Shown here: positions 1 to 6,744 of the stretch, one piece after another | How positions within the stretch are numbered: position 1 is the stretch's first letter | How the letters are laid out: each line of letters starts with the position of its first letter | Assembly (NCBI GenBank): GCA_964445255.1 | Contig: CAYUKM010000078.1 | Location: 1 to 12,828 of the forward strand | From: SHLQ01 sp964445255 | GTDB taxonomy: Bacteria; Actinomycetota; Acidimicrobiia; Acidimicrobiales; SHLQ01 | Reading direction: 5' to 3' | DNA length: 12,828 bases | Notes under the pieces: generated by a model | Databases searched by the model: none | Told to the model about the DNA's origin: nothing | The model's input: the letters and a program-made list of their open reading frames with translations, nothing else | Made by a program: the position numbers and the translations under genes

Positions 1-411
1 GCTCCTGAGGCCGATGCACCGGTACACGTCGAGTTCGTGAATAACGAATTTGGCCCTCGTTACCTCGAGGTTCAGCCGAACGTGAACGTCTACTCGTCGA
101 ACCAGTCGAACACGGCGACAGAGTTCATCCTCCACCCACAGGGTGGCGGCGTGTATCTCATCCAGTCGGTGTCGACCGGTCTGTACCTCCACGGACACGG
201 TGAAGGTGGTGGCTACAACGTCGACGTCGTCGGCCCCGTCGATGACACCGCCTACTGGATGCTCGTCGAAGCTGACGGTGGCTACCACGTTGTCAACGTC
301 GGACTCGGTCAGCCGCTTCAGGCAGTCCGTCCTGGATTCAACGTCAACACGACGGCGCCAGCTGATGGGCTCGGCGCAGCAATCACCTGGACGGTTGTTC
401 CAGCGGAGTAG
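1..411 (+). CDS. Beta-trefoil / ricin-like domain protein, 3' end (partial)
   Basis: The reading frame is open from the left edge, so the start lies outside the window; 136 residues are visible, ending at TAG. The visible part is rich in Gly, Val, Asn and Tyr with almost no charged helices, and looks all-beta. Motifs of the type 'RYLEVQPNVNVYSS', 'TGLYLHGHGEGGG' and 'QPLQAVRPGFNV' recur about every 45 residues and resemble the repeat units of a ricin-type or fascin-like beta-trefoil. Such domains usually bind carbohydrate or stabilise secreted enzymes, but no catalytic residues are visible and any signal peptide would be upstream. GTG at 37 could be read as a start, but the preceding 12 codons are in frame and fit the fold, so it is probably internal. 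The coding status is fairly secure; the fold is a weak call from composition and repeat pattern. Confidence 0.6.
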   Translation, partial: APEADAPVHVEFVNNEFGPRYLEVQPNVNVYSSNQSNTATEFILHPQGGGVYLIQSVSTGLYLHGHGEGGGYNVDVVGPVDDTAYWMLVEADGGYHVVNVGLGQPLQAVRPGFNVNTTAPADGLGAAITWTVVPAE

Positions 412-443
412 CCCGCCGAACGACTAGCTAGCAATAACTAGGG

Positions 444-484
444 AGTGCCCGACCTGTTCAAAGGGTCGGGCACTTCCGCGTTTT
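444..484 (+). terminator. Intrinsic terminator after the beta-trefoil gene
   Basis: A perfect 11-bp stem (444-454 pairing with 464-474, AGTGCCCGACC with GGTCGGGCACT) encloses a 9-nt loop and is followed by TCCGCG and a TTTT run at 481-484. It sits 33 nt after the stop of the upstream gene and before the next gene at 560, so it separates the two transcription units. Confidence 0.88.
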
Positions 485-559
485 GGCCATCGGGCATAAT
501 CGAAGGTGCGTCGGCTGACAGGTGTTGCGCTCGGTGCATCTGCGTCGTAGAACTGACGA

Positions 560-1243
560 ATGGCGAAACCAACCAACTTCTTCAAACGTCCGCCCGGGCC
601 GTTGGCCGGAGTGTGGAGTTGGAAGTACCTCGACATCATCAAGACCTACAAGCTCGTCACGAGCGAGCGAGTGCTGGCCTTCTACGATGCGTTCCCTGAC
701 GCGGTGCCCCTAGGTTCGGACTTCCCCGAGATCGAACTGAAGACAACCGACGGCGGCGTAGTCAACACCAAGGAGTTCCTCGGCGACAAGCACTTCGTGT
801 TCTTTACCGGGGCCATCACTTGACCTCCCTTCCGGCGGCAGTTGTCGCCAATGGAAGAGCTACGGGTCAAATACGAGGGTCGTGATGTCGAGTTCATTGC
901 CATGTACGTGCGCGAGCCGCACGCTGGCGAGCGGTCGTTCAAGCAGTACAAAGACCACGAGAGCTTCGAGCACAAGATGGAAGTGGCTCAGGAGTTGCAG
1001 CAGCTGAAGGGCATTGAGCTCACCGTCGGCGTCGACGACATGAGCCAAGAGCAGCACCTCGCATTGGGCAACTTGCCGAACATCGCGTACGTGGTCGGCA
1101 AGGATGGCAAGGTCGCCTACAGCAATACATGGCAACATGCCGAGGACATCGACGAAACGCTCGCCCGACTTGTCACCGCGGACGACCCGTCACGCCCGGT
1201 TGAACCCACCATCTCCACAGCGCACCTCAGCACCGCGATCTAA
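560..1243 (+). CDS. Deiodinase-like selenoprotein (UGA at 821-823 read as Sec)
   Basis: Two same-frame ORFs are separated only by TGA at 821-823. Read through, they give a 227-residue thioredoxin-fold protein with selenocysteine at residue 88 in the motif GAIT-U-PPFRRQLS. This matches the iodothyronine deiodinase active site (vertebrate DIO2 has T-U-P-P-F-x-x-Q-L). Further on, 'AMYVREPHAGERSF' (115-127) corresponds to the deiodinase 'YI/VxEAHxSDGW' block with its conserved His, here H121. The segment 'NIAYVVGKDGKVAYSNTW' looks like the closing beta-hairpin of a thioredoxin fold. No Cys is present anywhere, so Sec88 would be the only redox residue. ATG at 560 is the first start in frame and has no clear Shine-Dalgarno site; TAGAAC six nt upstream could be a leaderless -10. 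The substrate is unknown: bacterial relatives could be peroxidases, reductases or dehalogenases. The 3' end overlaps the convergent transporter gene. The alternative is a genuine stop with a broken gene, but conservation continues straight across the UGA. Confidence 0.88.
829..857 (+). promoter_or_regulatory. Bacterial SECIS-like hairpin (Sec recoding signal)
   Basis: A hairpin lies directly 3' of the UGA and inside the coding frame. The lower stem is 829-833 with 853-857 (CTTCC with GGAAG), there is a 3-nt bulge AAT at 850-852, and the upper stem is 834-837 with 846-849 (GGCG with CGCC), optionally extended by G838-U845. The apical loop is about GCAGUUGU, with a G at or next to its first position. 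Known bacterial SECIS elements are a short stem-loop just downstream of UGA with a guanosine early in the loop, bound by SelB. The loop begins about 15 nt after the UGA, at the short end of the usual spacing. Identified by eye, with no energy calculation. Confidence 0.65.
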
Positions 1244-2517
1244 CGGGTCCTAAGCCCAGGCTTGGGCGGGGGAGAGGCGAAGGCCCAGAAGGCATTTCCA
1301 GCGAGGGCCAGGAGTGCGACAAGTGTGAAGCCGAGGCGGTAGTCGCCGGTTGAGTCCGCGAGGACACCTGCGACGAGCGGGCCGACGACCATTCCTGACA
1401 GCGCGACGATCGATGCCCAGCCCATGATTCCGGCGAAGTGGGTCGAGCCGAAGTAGTCGGCGCGAATGGCCTGCATCTGGGGTCCTCTCGATCCCCACGC
1501 CAAACCGTGCAGTACGACGAAGGCGCCGATGGTGAGGGAGCTCTCGATCCATGTGATCAGAAGGAGCCCGGCTGCGTGTGCACACATCGCAATGATGACG
1601 ATGATCCGTTTGTTGATTCGGTCGCCGAGGTAGCCGCCGAGTCCGGTGCCGAAGAACTGGAACACCGGAATGATGCCGGCGATCAATGCAGCCTGGGACG
1701 CGCTGAACCCGCGGTCTTCGGTCAGGTAGAGCGCAATGTGGGCAATGACGGCCGAGACCACGATGAGCGCCGAGCCGTGGCCGAGCGACACCATCCAGAA
1801 CGATCGAGTACGAAGCGCCTGGGGAACGGTGAAGTGCGTATCACTTACGCCTTCGGCCTTCTTTGTGGTTGTCTCGCTCTCATCGGTGATGCCGTCGTTC
1901 GGTTCGGTCGAGCTCGCCCGCTCAATGCCGACGATTTTCGCTCCGAACCACGTGGATAAGAACAAGAGCACACCTGCCCCGGCCAGCGACCACCGCCACC
2001 CGAAGATTCCGAACGCGACCACGAGTAGAGGGCCAGCAAAGCCGCCGATCGCAAAGCCCATCGTTTGCATCGATAGCGCCTGAGCTCGCTTTCGTTCGAA
2101 CCACTGCACCAAGGCGGAGGTGATGGTGATGAACCCGGCGAAGCCCGTACCCAGCGCCGCGATCGAGAGGGTCAATACGAAATGCCATTGGGTTTGGACC
2201 TGCGACATCCCGAGGAACCCGATGAGGATGACGACGGCCCCAAAGCGAAGGATCTTCTTGGTTCCGAACCGGCCGATTGCGGTTCCCACCCCGGGGCCCA
2301 GAATCGCCGCGCCGACTCGGGTGCCGGTGAAGGCGGCCGAGAAGAGCGTGACCGACCAGCCAAAGTTGCTTCGCAGTTCTACGGCGATGTTGCCGAATCC
2401 CTGTACCCAAAGCATCGACTGCAGCGCCCAAATCCCCGCGCTGGCTCCAACGACCTTCCAGCCGGTGAACATGGGAGCCCGGCCAGTGTCGGCCCGCTGA
2501 CGTACGGAGGTCACCAT
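1240..2517 (-). CDS. Major facilitator superfamily transporter
   Basis: This 425-residue protein is almost wholly hydrophobic, with about 12 predicted membrane helices in two halves separated by a polar acidic loop at about residues 198-235. MFS signatures are visible: the loop 2-3 motif at 'GRFGTKKI' (82-89), its C-half equivalent at 'GDRINKRI' (298-305), and 'WFERKRAQALSMQTMGFAIGG' around 139-159, a pattern seen in the oxalate/formate and monocarboxylate-type MFS branch. It would move a small, perhaps anionic, solute across the inner membrane; the substrate cannot be read from sequence. ATG at 2517 gives a 15-residue polar leader; a second ATG at 2472 begins 'MFTGWKVVGA', closer to where family members usually start. 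It is convergent with the selenoprotein gene (stop codons overlap) and divergent from deoD, 33 nt away. A joint role with nucleoside salvage is only a guess. Confidence 0.87.
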   Translation of the reverse strand: MVTSVRQRADTGRAPMFTGWKVVGASAGIWALQSMLWVQGFGNIAVELRSNFGWSVTLFSAAFTGTRVGAAILGPGVGTAIGRFGTKKILRFGAVVILIGFLGMSQVQTQWHFVLTLSIAALGTGFAGFITITSALVQWFERKRAQALSMQTMGFAIGGFAGPLLVVAFGIFGWRWSLAGAGVLLFLSTWFGAKIVGIERASSTEPNDGITDESETTTKKAEGVSDTHFTVPQALRTRSFWMVSLGHGSALIVVSAVIAHIALYLTEDRGFSASQAALIAGIIPVFQFFGTGLGGYLGDRINKRIIVIIAMCAHAAGLLLITWIESSLTIGAFVVLHGLAWGSRGPQMQAIRADYFGSTHFAGIMGWASIVALSGMVVGPLVAGVLADSTGDYRLGFTLVALLALAGNAFWAFASPPPKPGLRTR

Positions 2518-2550
2518 CCCACCCTACGGGGGTGGCAAACTAAGCCTGTG

Positions 2551-3264
2551 GTGACACCTCACATAAACGCCCCCGATGGAGCCTTTGCCCCAACCGTGCT
2601 CATGCCCGGCGACCCGAAGCGGGCTAAACACATCGCTGACACCTTCCTCACGGGGGCCGAGCAAGTGACCGACGTGCGAGGCATGCTCGGTTTCACGGGC
2701 GAGTACGCGGGTGAGCGAATCTCCGTCATGGCATCAGGAATGGGCATGCCATCTGCTGCGATCTACATCACCGAATTGGTGCGGTCCTACGACGTGTCGA
2801 CGATCATTCGGGTCGGAACCGCGGGTGCCTACAGCCCTGACCTCGCCTTGCGCCAGATCGTCGTGGCCGATGAGGCCGTTACGAACTCGAACATGCCCGA
2901 GCTATTGGGTGCACCCAGCCCGATCGCTCCTTCGCCACGACTGCTCGACGCAGCCCGGGGTGTCGCCGCGGCGGAAGGCACGGAGCTGATCGAAGGGAAG
3001 GTCTTCACCAGCGACATCTTCTACGAACCCGACGACTCGGCCCGAGAAGCCCACACGGCCAACGGCGTGCTCGCAGTCGAGATGGAGACCGCCGCGCTTT
3101 ACTCGATCTGCGCGCTTGAAGGGGCCGAGGCGCTATCGATGTTCACGATCACCGACCACCTCGTAACCGGTGAACATCTCTGCTCCGAGAAACGCCAGCT
3201 GACAGTCGACGAGATGCTCACGCTTGGCTTGCGTGCCGCGGTCGCCTCCATGCGCACCTCCTAA
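2551..3264 (+). CDS. deoD: Purine nucleoside phosphorylase, DeoD type
   Basis: This cytosolic enzyme cleaves purine (deoxy)ribonucleosides with phosphate to give the base and (deoxy)ribose-1-phosphate. GTG at 2551 gives MTPHINA, matching the start of E. coli DeoD (MATPHINA), and a product of 237 residues against 239 in E. coli; GTG at 2548 is the alternative and the frame open further upstream is spurious. Visible family motifs are MPGDPKRAK (18-26, phosphate-binding loop), GMGMPSA (63-69), RVGTAGAY (87-94), the ribose-binding VEMETAALY (176-184) and the base-site TDHLVTGE (201-208) with the catalytic Asp at 202. His4, used across the subunit interface in this hexameric family, is present. 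The stop codon overlaps the start of the mutase gene (TAATG), implying coupled translation and a shared salvage pathway. No strong Shine-Dalgarno site precedes the GTG. Confidence 0.94.
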   Translation: MTPHINAPDGAFAPTVLMPGDPKRAKHIADTFLTGAEQVTDVRGMLGFTGEYAGERISVMASGMGMPSAAIYITELVRSYDVSTIIRVGTAGAYSPDLALRQIVVADEAVTNSNMPELLGAPSPIAPSPRLLDAARGVAAAEGTELIEGKVFTSDIFYEPDDSAREAHTANGVLAVEMETAALYSICALEGAEALSMFTITDHLVTGEHLCSEKRQLTVDEMLTLGLRAAVASMRTS

Positions 3265-4757
3265 TGGCAGACCGACTCACGTTTGGGACCGCGGGCCTGC
3301 GAGGGCCACTCGGCGAGGGTCCGCTGCGCATGAACGTCGAGCAGGTGGAGTTGGTCGCTACCGCTATAGCCGAGTGGCTACCCGCCGGGTCGACGGTGAT
3401 CATTGGCCGTGATGCGCGTCGTGGCAGCGAGGACTTCGCCAACGTGACGGCGCGCGTCCTTTTTGAGGCTGGTCACCGGCCTCGGGTCTTCGTCGACCCG
3501 GTTCCGACACCGGTCGTTGCATACCTCGTTGGCGCTACCGATGCCGCTGCTGGTGTCATGGTGACTGCCAGCCACAACCCCGCGACCGACAACGGCTACA
3601 AGGTCTACGTCGCCGACGGCGGACAACTACAACCCGAAGACGCCGCAACGATTGAGGCGACGATGGCGGCACTGCCGTGGCCAACTTCGGTCGACGTCAA
3701 CCCGCCTGCGGGTATCGACCGCCTCAGTGCCGATGAGGTCGACGACTACGTATCTACCATCTCCGCTGTGCTTGGCGACACGGCTACGTCCAAAGGTGTC
3801 ATCGTTGCCTACACCGCTATGCATGGTGTGAGCGGCGAGCTATTTCTTCGGGTACTCGAGCAGGCTGGTCATCAGGTGCACTCGGTAGCGGAGCAACATC
3901 AGCCAAACCCGGATTTCCCCACGGCACCGTTTCCGAACCCCGAGGAGCCCGGCACCCTCGATCTGGTGATGTCGCTCGCCGACGAGGTTGCCGCAGACAT
4001 CGTGTTGGCCAACGACCCCGACGCGGATCGCCTCGCCGTGGCGGTGAAGCGTGAGTCTGGTTGGGAACGGCTGACCGGCGACGAGATCGGTGTACTGCTC
4101 GGGTGGTACGTCCTCGAGTCGGCCGAGAGACCGTGTACGGTCGCCAGTTCGATCGTGTCCTCGACGATGCTCTCGAAGCTCGCAGCTGCCCGAAAAGTCG
4201 AGCACGAGTCGACACTGACTGGATTCAAATGGCTTGCTCGCGCGGGAACGCATAGGGCCCCATTGGCCTTTGCCTACGAGGAAGCCCTTGGGTACTCGGT
4301 CTTTCCAGCGATTAAAGACAAGGACGGCATTTCGGCCGGTCTGGCCTTTGCGAATCTTGTCGCGTCGCTCGAAGCGGTCGGACGCAACGTCGACGATCTA
4401 CTGGTCGAACTCGCTGACGAGTTCGGCCACCATATGACGGCCCACATGTCCTTTCGCTTCGAAGGCGAAGACTCCATGACCAAGATGGCCCAACTTATGG
4501 CAGGGCTTAGACACAGACGGCTCCAGGCCATCGGAGAATTCGTGGTAGGCGAGACCGTCGATCTCGCCGAATCGGGCGGCAAGCTACCTCCGGCCAACGT
4601 GCTCATCTATAAGTTCGAAGGTGGTCGGCTGATCATCCGGCCAAGTGGCACTGAACCCAAGATCAAGGCGTACCTAGAGGTCGTCGACAGCGACCAAGCC
4701 GCGGCCGAGGCGAGACTCAACTCTCTCCGAACCGCCGCCCACGATCTCCTGCACTAA
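3264..4757 (+). CDS. Phosphoglucomutase/phosphopentomutase, PGM2-like
   Basis: This is a 497-residue alpha-D-phosphohexomutase superfamily enzyme with all four active-site regions: the phosphoserine loop TASHNPATDNGYK (101-113, catalytic Ser103), the Mg-binding DPDADR (251-256), the sugar-recognition loop EEALGY (339-344) and the phosphate-binding RPSGTEPK (459-466). The AMHGV block (185-189) and TGFKW (319-323) are typical of the PGM2 / YhxB-type branch rather than AlgC-type mannomutases. It is shorter than usual PGM2 proteins (about 550-600). The start ATG overlaps the deoD stop by one base. Because PGM2 homologues can act on pentose phosphates, the likely job is turning the ribose-1-phosphate or deoxyribose-1-phosphate released by DeoD into the 5-phosphate, with glucose-1-phosphate as an alternative substrate. 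The family call is secure; the substrate rests on gene context. Confidence 0.92.
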   Translation: MADRLTFGTAGLRGPLGEGPLRMNVEQVELVATAIAEWLPAGSTVIIGRDARRGSEDFANVTARVLFEAGHRPRVFVDPVPTPVVAYLVGATDAAAGVMVTASHNPATDNGYKVYVADGGQLQPEDAATIEATMAALPWPTSVDVNPPAGIDRLSADEVDDYVSTISAVLGDTATSKGVIVAYTAMHGVSGELFLRVLEQAGHQVHSVAEQHQPNPDFPTAPFPNPEEPGTLDLVMSLADEVAADIVLANDPDADRLAVAVKRESGWERLTGDEIGVLLGWYVLESAERPCTVASSIVSSTMLSKLAAARKVEHESTLTGFKWLARAGTHRAPLAFAYEEALGYSVFPAIKDKDGISAGLAFANLVASLEAVGRNVDDLLVELADEFGHHMTAHMSFRFEGEDSMTKMAQLMAGLRHRRLQAIGEFVVGETVDLAESGGKLPPANVLIYKFEGGRLIIRPSGTEPKIKAYLEVVDSDQAAAEARLNSLRTAAHDLLH

Positions 4758-4778
4758 CTCGTAGATCCGGTGACAAAT

Positions 4779-4819
4779 GGGGTCTGATAAGGGAGATTGT
4801 TAGCAACGGGGTCAGACCC
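4779..4819. repeat. Inverted pair of GGGGTC quasi-palindromes (REP-like)
   Basis: GGGTCTGA at 4780-4787 is the exact inverse complement of TCAGACCC at 4812-4819, giving an 8-bp stem around a 24-nt interval. The right arm, GGGGTCAGACCC (4808-4819), is itself a near-perfect palindrome; the left arm, GGGGTCTGATAA, looks like a decayed copy of the same unit in reverse orientation. Paired short palindromes of this kind between genes resemble REP/RAYT-type repeats. The pair could also work as a U-less terminator for the deoD-mutase unit. One locus cannot show that it is dispersed in the genome. Confidence 0.5.
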
Positions 4820-4826
4820 GTATGAC
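4797..4826 (+). promoter_or_regulatory. Possible promoter of the ABC operon
   Basis: TTGTTA (4797-4802) and TATGAC (4821-4826) are separated by 18 nt and resemble -35 and -10 boxes. They lie 5' of the first ABC gene in the only non-coding gap upstream of the operon, but overlap the palindromic repeat pair. Each box has mismatches, so this is a weak candidate. Confidence 0.25.
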
Positions 4827-4888
4827 TTAGGGTTCGATCAGGGTGATTCCTGCGTGTGCTGCGCGCTGGAGTAGGCCAGACTGGGGCG

Positions 4889-5857
4889 GTGACGACGACT
4901 CCCGTAATAACCGCTCAGGCGGTGACGAAGTCTTGGGGGCCGCATCAGGTGTTCTCCGACGTCACCGCTGAGGTCCCTCCAGGGGTCACCGGTCTGCTGG
5001 GTTCGAATGGCGCGGGCAAGACGACGTTGCTCGGCATGTTGCTCGCGCTGCATCGCCCAGACAGCGGGACGCTGCGGGTTCTCGGCGAGGATCCCGCGAC
5101 CGCAGGCCCGGATTTGCGAACCCACATTGGATACTCGCCCGAGCATCACGATCTGCCGAACGATGTGCTGGCCCAGGACCTTGTTCGCCACGTGGCCCTC
5201 CTCCACGGCTTGCCGCGCCGAGAGGCGACCACCCGATCGAGCGATGCGCTCTGGCTTGTCGGCCTGGGCGAAGAACGTGCTCGACCCGTTGGCACCATGT
5301 CGACCGGGCAGCGCCAGCGAGTAAAGCTCGCCATGGCCGTTGCGCATGGCCCAAAGCTCGTGATGCTCGACGAGCCGACCGATGGTCTCGACCCTGTGCA
5401 GCGAGATGATGTGCTCGAACTCATCCGCACGATCGGTACTGAGTTCGGTATCCATGTGCTGCTGTCGTCGCACCTGCTCGAAGAGGTGGAACGCATTGCG
5501 GACAACGTCGTGATCCTCTCGAACGGAACGGTACGCGCAGCTGGCCCGCTCGCAGATCTACGGGTCGGTGACGGACCGATCACCGCCGTCGTTGATGAGG
5601 GGGTGGAGCAAGTGGTTGCCACGTTGCGATCCCGAGGCTTTGAGGCCGGCGCCGACCAAAACCGCATCACGTTGACCGGAAATTCTCAGGGACAACCCGC
5701 CACACCAGAGCAGTTAGCCGATGCGCTCCGGGATGCGATCGCAGATCTCGGGGTGCCGCTGCGCCGGATGGAGCCCAGTCGCCAAACCTTGGAGGACCTG
5801 TTTTTGGATGAGGTCTACACTGCGCCATTCGCTGCGCCGGAGGTGGACTCGCCGTGA
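4889..5857 (+). CDS. ABC transporter ATP-binding protein (ABC-2 type, first module)
   Basis: This cytosolic nucleotide-binding subunit powers the permease encoded next. From GTG at 4889 it has 322 residues: Walker A GSNGAGKTT (38-46), a Q-loop position occupied by Glu (YSPE, E85), signature MSTGQRQRVKLA (137-148), Walker B LVMLDEP (157-163, catalytic E162), a DGLDP D-loop (165-169) and the switch His in LLSSHLLEE (H195). The C-terminal 100 residues form the accessory extension typical of CcmA/NosF-like exporter ATPases. The start is uncertain: GTG at 4856 adds 11 residues and has an AGGGTG about 10 nt upstream, but MTTTPVITAQAVTKSWG looks like a normal domain start. The stop overlaps the next gene by four bases (GTGA). 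Glu in the Q-loop is common in this branch. The exported substrate is unknown. Confidence 0.9.
   Translation: MTTTPVITAQAVTKSWGPHQVFSDVTAEVPPGVTGLLGSNGAGKTTLLGMLLALHRPDSGTLRVLGEDPATAGPDLRTHIGYSPEHHDLPNDVLAQDLVRHVALLHGLPRREATTRSSDALWLVGLGEERARPVGTMSTGQRQRVKLAMAVAHGPKLVMLDEPTDGLDPVQRDDVLELIRTIGTEFGIHVLLSSHLLEEVERIADNVVILSNGTVRAAGPLADLRVGDGPITAVVDEGVEQVVATLRSRGFEAGADQNRITLTGNSQGQPATPEQLADALRDAIADLGVPLRRMEPSRQTLEDLFLDEVYTAPFAAPEVDSP
5839..5843 (+). promoter_or_regulatory. Ribosome binding site for the first ABC permease
   Basis: GGAGG lies 10 nt before the GTG at 5854, inside the end of the ATPase gene. It supports that GTG as the start and re-initiation at the GTGA overlap. Confidence 0.6.
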
Positions 5858-6744
5858 CCGATCTGCCCAACAGCGGATCTCCCGAGATCTTCAGCCGTGG
5901 CTATCGGGCGTATGAAGGTCCTCGCACGGGTGTGCGGAGCGGGATGGTTGCGGTTGCCGTCGCATCGATCCAGCGAGCGTTTGGCCTTCGCCGCAAGTTC
6001 CGGTTCAAGGTCGTACCGCTGATAACGATCTTCATCGCCTACGTCCCCGGCGTAGTGTTCCTCGGTGTAGCGGTTCTGCTCCCAAGTGAACTCGCATCCG
6101 AGGTGGTCGCGGACTATGCCGTCTACTACGGGTTCATCAGCATCTCTATGATCCTGCTGTCCGCGTTCGTCGTCCCGGAGGTTCTCGGCTCCGATCGTAA
6201 GACCGGGATGTTTGGCATCACCATGGCTTCCCCGCTCAACCGGTGGCAGTACCTTCTCTCGAAATTCGCCGCGATCATGGCCGTGATGGCGACCGTGACA
6301 CTCCTGCCCCTGTTGTTCCTGCTCATCGGATACAGCCTCGTCGATCTCGGGCCCGACGGGTTCGGCGAGCTCATTGAGATCTTGTTCAATATCGTGGTGA
6401 GCGGCGTCATCTTCGCCGCCTTCTTCGCGCTCTTTGGGATGGCCGTTTCGACCCTTACCGACCGTCCGTTATTCGCAACAGCGGGGGTCGTGATGGGCAT
6501 CATTGCTAGCGAGGCGCTCAGCAACATCGTCGCTGACAGCACCGACGCTCCCGAGGCGATTCGACTCTTTGGCCTCACCCGGATTCCAAACGAGCTGACC
6601 GTTCGGCTCTGGGGGTTCGCCGAGGACCTCGACCCGCTAGAGAGCGTTTCCAACCTGGGGTCGTTCGGCGCGTGGCTCGCGGCGGTTGTGCTCTTCGCTG
6701 TCGTGGTCGCTGTCGGCTATGCCCGACTGGAGGTCACTAAGTGA
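5854..6744 (+). CDS. ABC-2 type transporter permease (first module)
   Basis: This is a 296-residue integral membrane protein with about six hydrophobic helices, at roughly 54-76, 92-112, 139-161, 177-199, 206-225 and 270-291. Between helices 2 and 3 lies 'SDRKTGMFGITMASPLNRWQ' (113-132), the usual ABC-2/NosY cytoplasmic coupling motif (charged residues, then G, then sP..R). The polar N-terminal 50 residues include a basic stretch, RAFGLRRKFRFK, just before helix 1. It would form the membrane channel with the preceding ATPase. GTG at 5854 overlaps the ATPase stop (GTGA) and has GGAGG upstream. It ends in another GTGA overlap with the second ATPase. The substrate is not readable from sequence; related modules export drugs, lipids, peptides or other cell-envelope molecules. 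Confidence 0.88.
   Translation: MTDLPNSGSPEIFSRGYRAYEGPRTGVRSGMVAVAVASIQRAFGLRRKFRFKVVPLITIFIAYVPGVVFLGVAVLLPSELASEVVADYAVYYGFISISMILLSAFVVPEVLGSDRKTGMFGITMASPLNRWQYLLSKFAAIMAVMATVTLLPLLFLLIGYSLVDLGPDGFGELIEILFNIVVSGVIFAAFFALFGMAVSTLTDRPLFATAGVVMGIIASEALSNIVADSTDAPEAIRLFGLTRIPNELTVRLWGFAEDLDPLESVSNLGSFGAWLAAVVLFAVVVAVGYARLEVTK
6729..6733 (+). promoter_or_regulatory. Ribosome binding site for the second ABC ATPase
   Basis: GGAGG lies 7 nt before the GTG at 6741, one of the few textbook Shine-Dalgarno sites in the window. It fixes the start and so supports the proline-rich N-terminus as genuine. Confidence 0.7.

Noticed and set aside
842..1243. Separate ORF starting at TTG 842 or ATG 851, as a stand-alone protein
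   Set aside because: It lacks the first strands and active site of the fold and is in frame with the upstream ORF across a single UGA, so it is the second part of the selenoprotein.
2182..2550. Long N-terminal extension of the purine nucleoside phosphorylase frame
   Set aside because: It lies antisense inside the MFS gene, has no relation to DeoD, and the homologous N-terminus MTPHINA begins at 2551.
4838..5473. 211-codon minus-strand ORF opposite the first ABC ATPase
   Set aside because: It is an antisense shadow of a gene with complete Walker motifs; its composition is rich in Arg, His and Gln and lacks recognisable domains.
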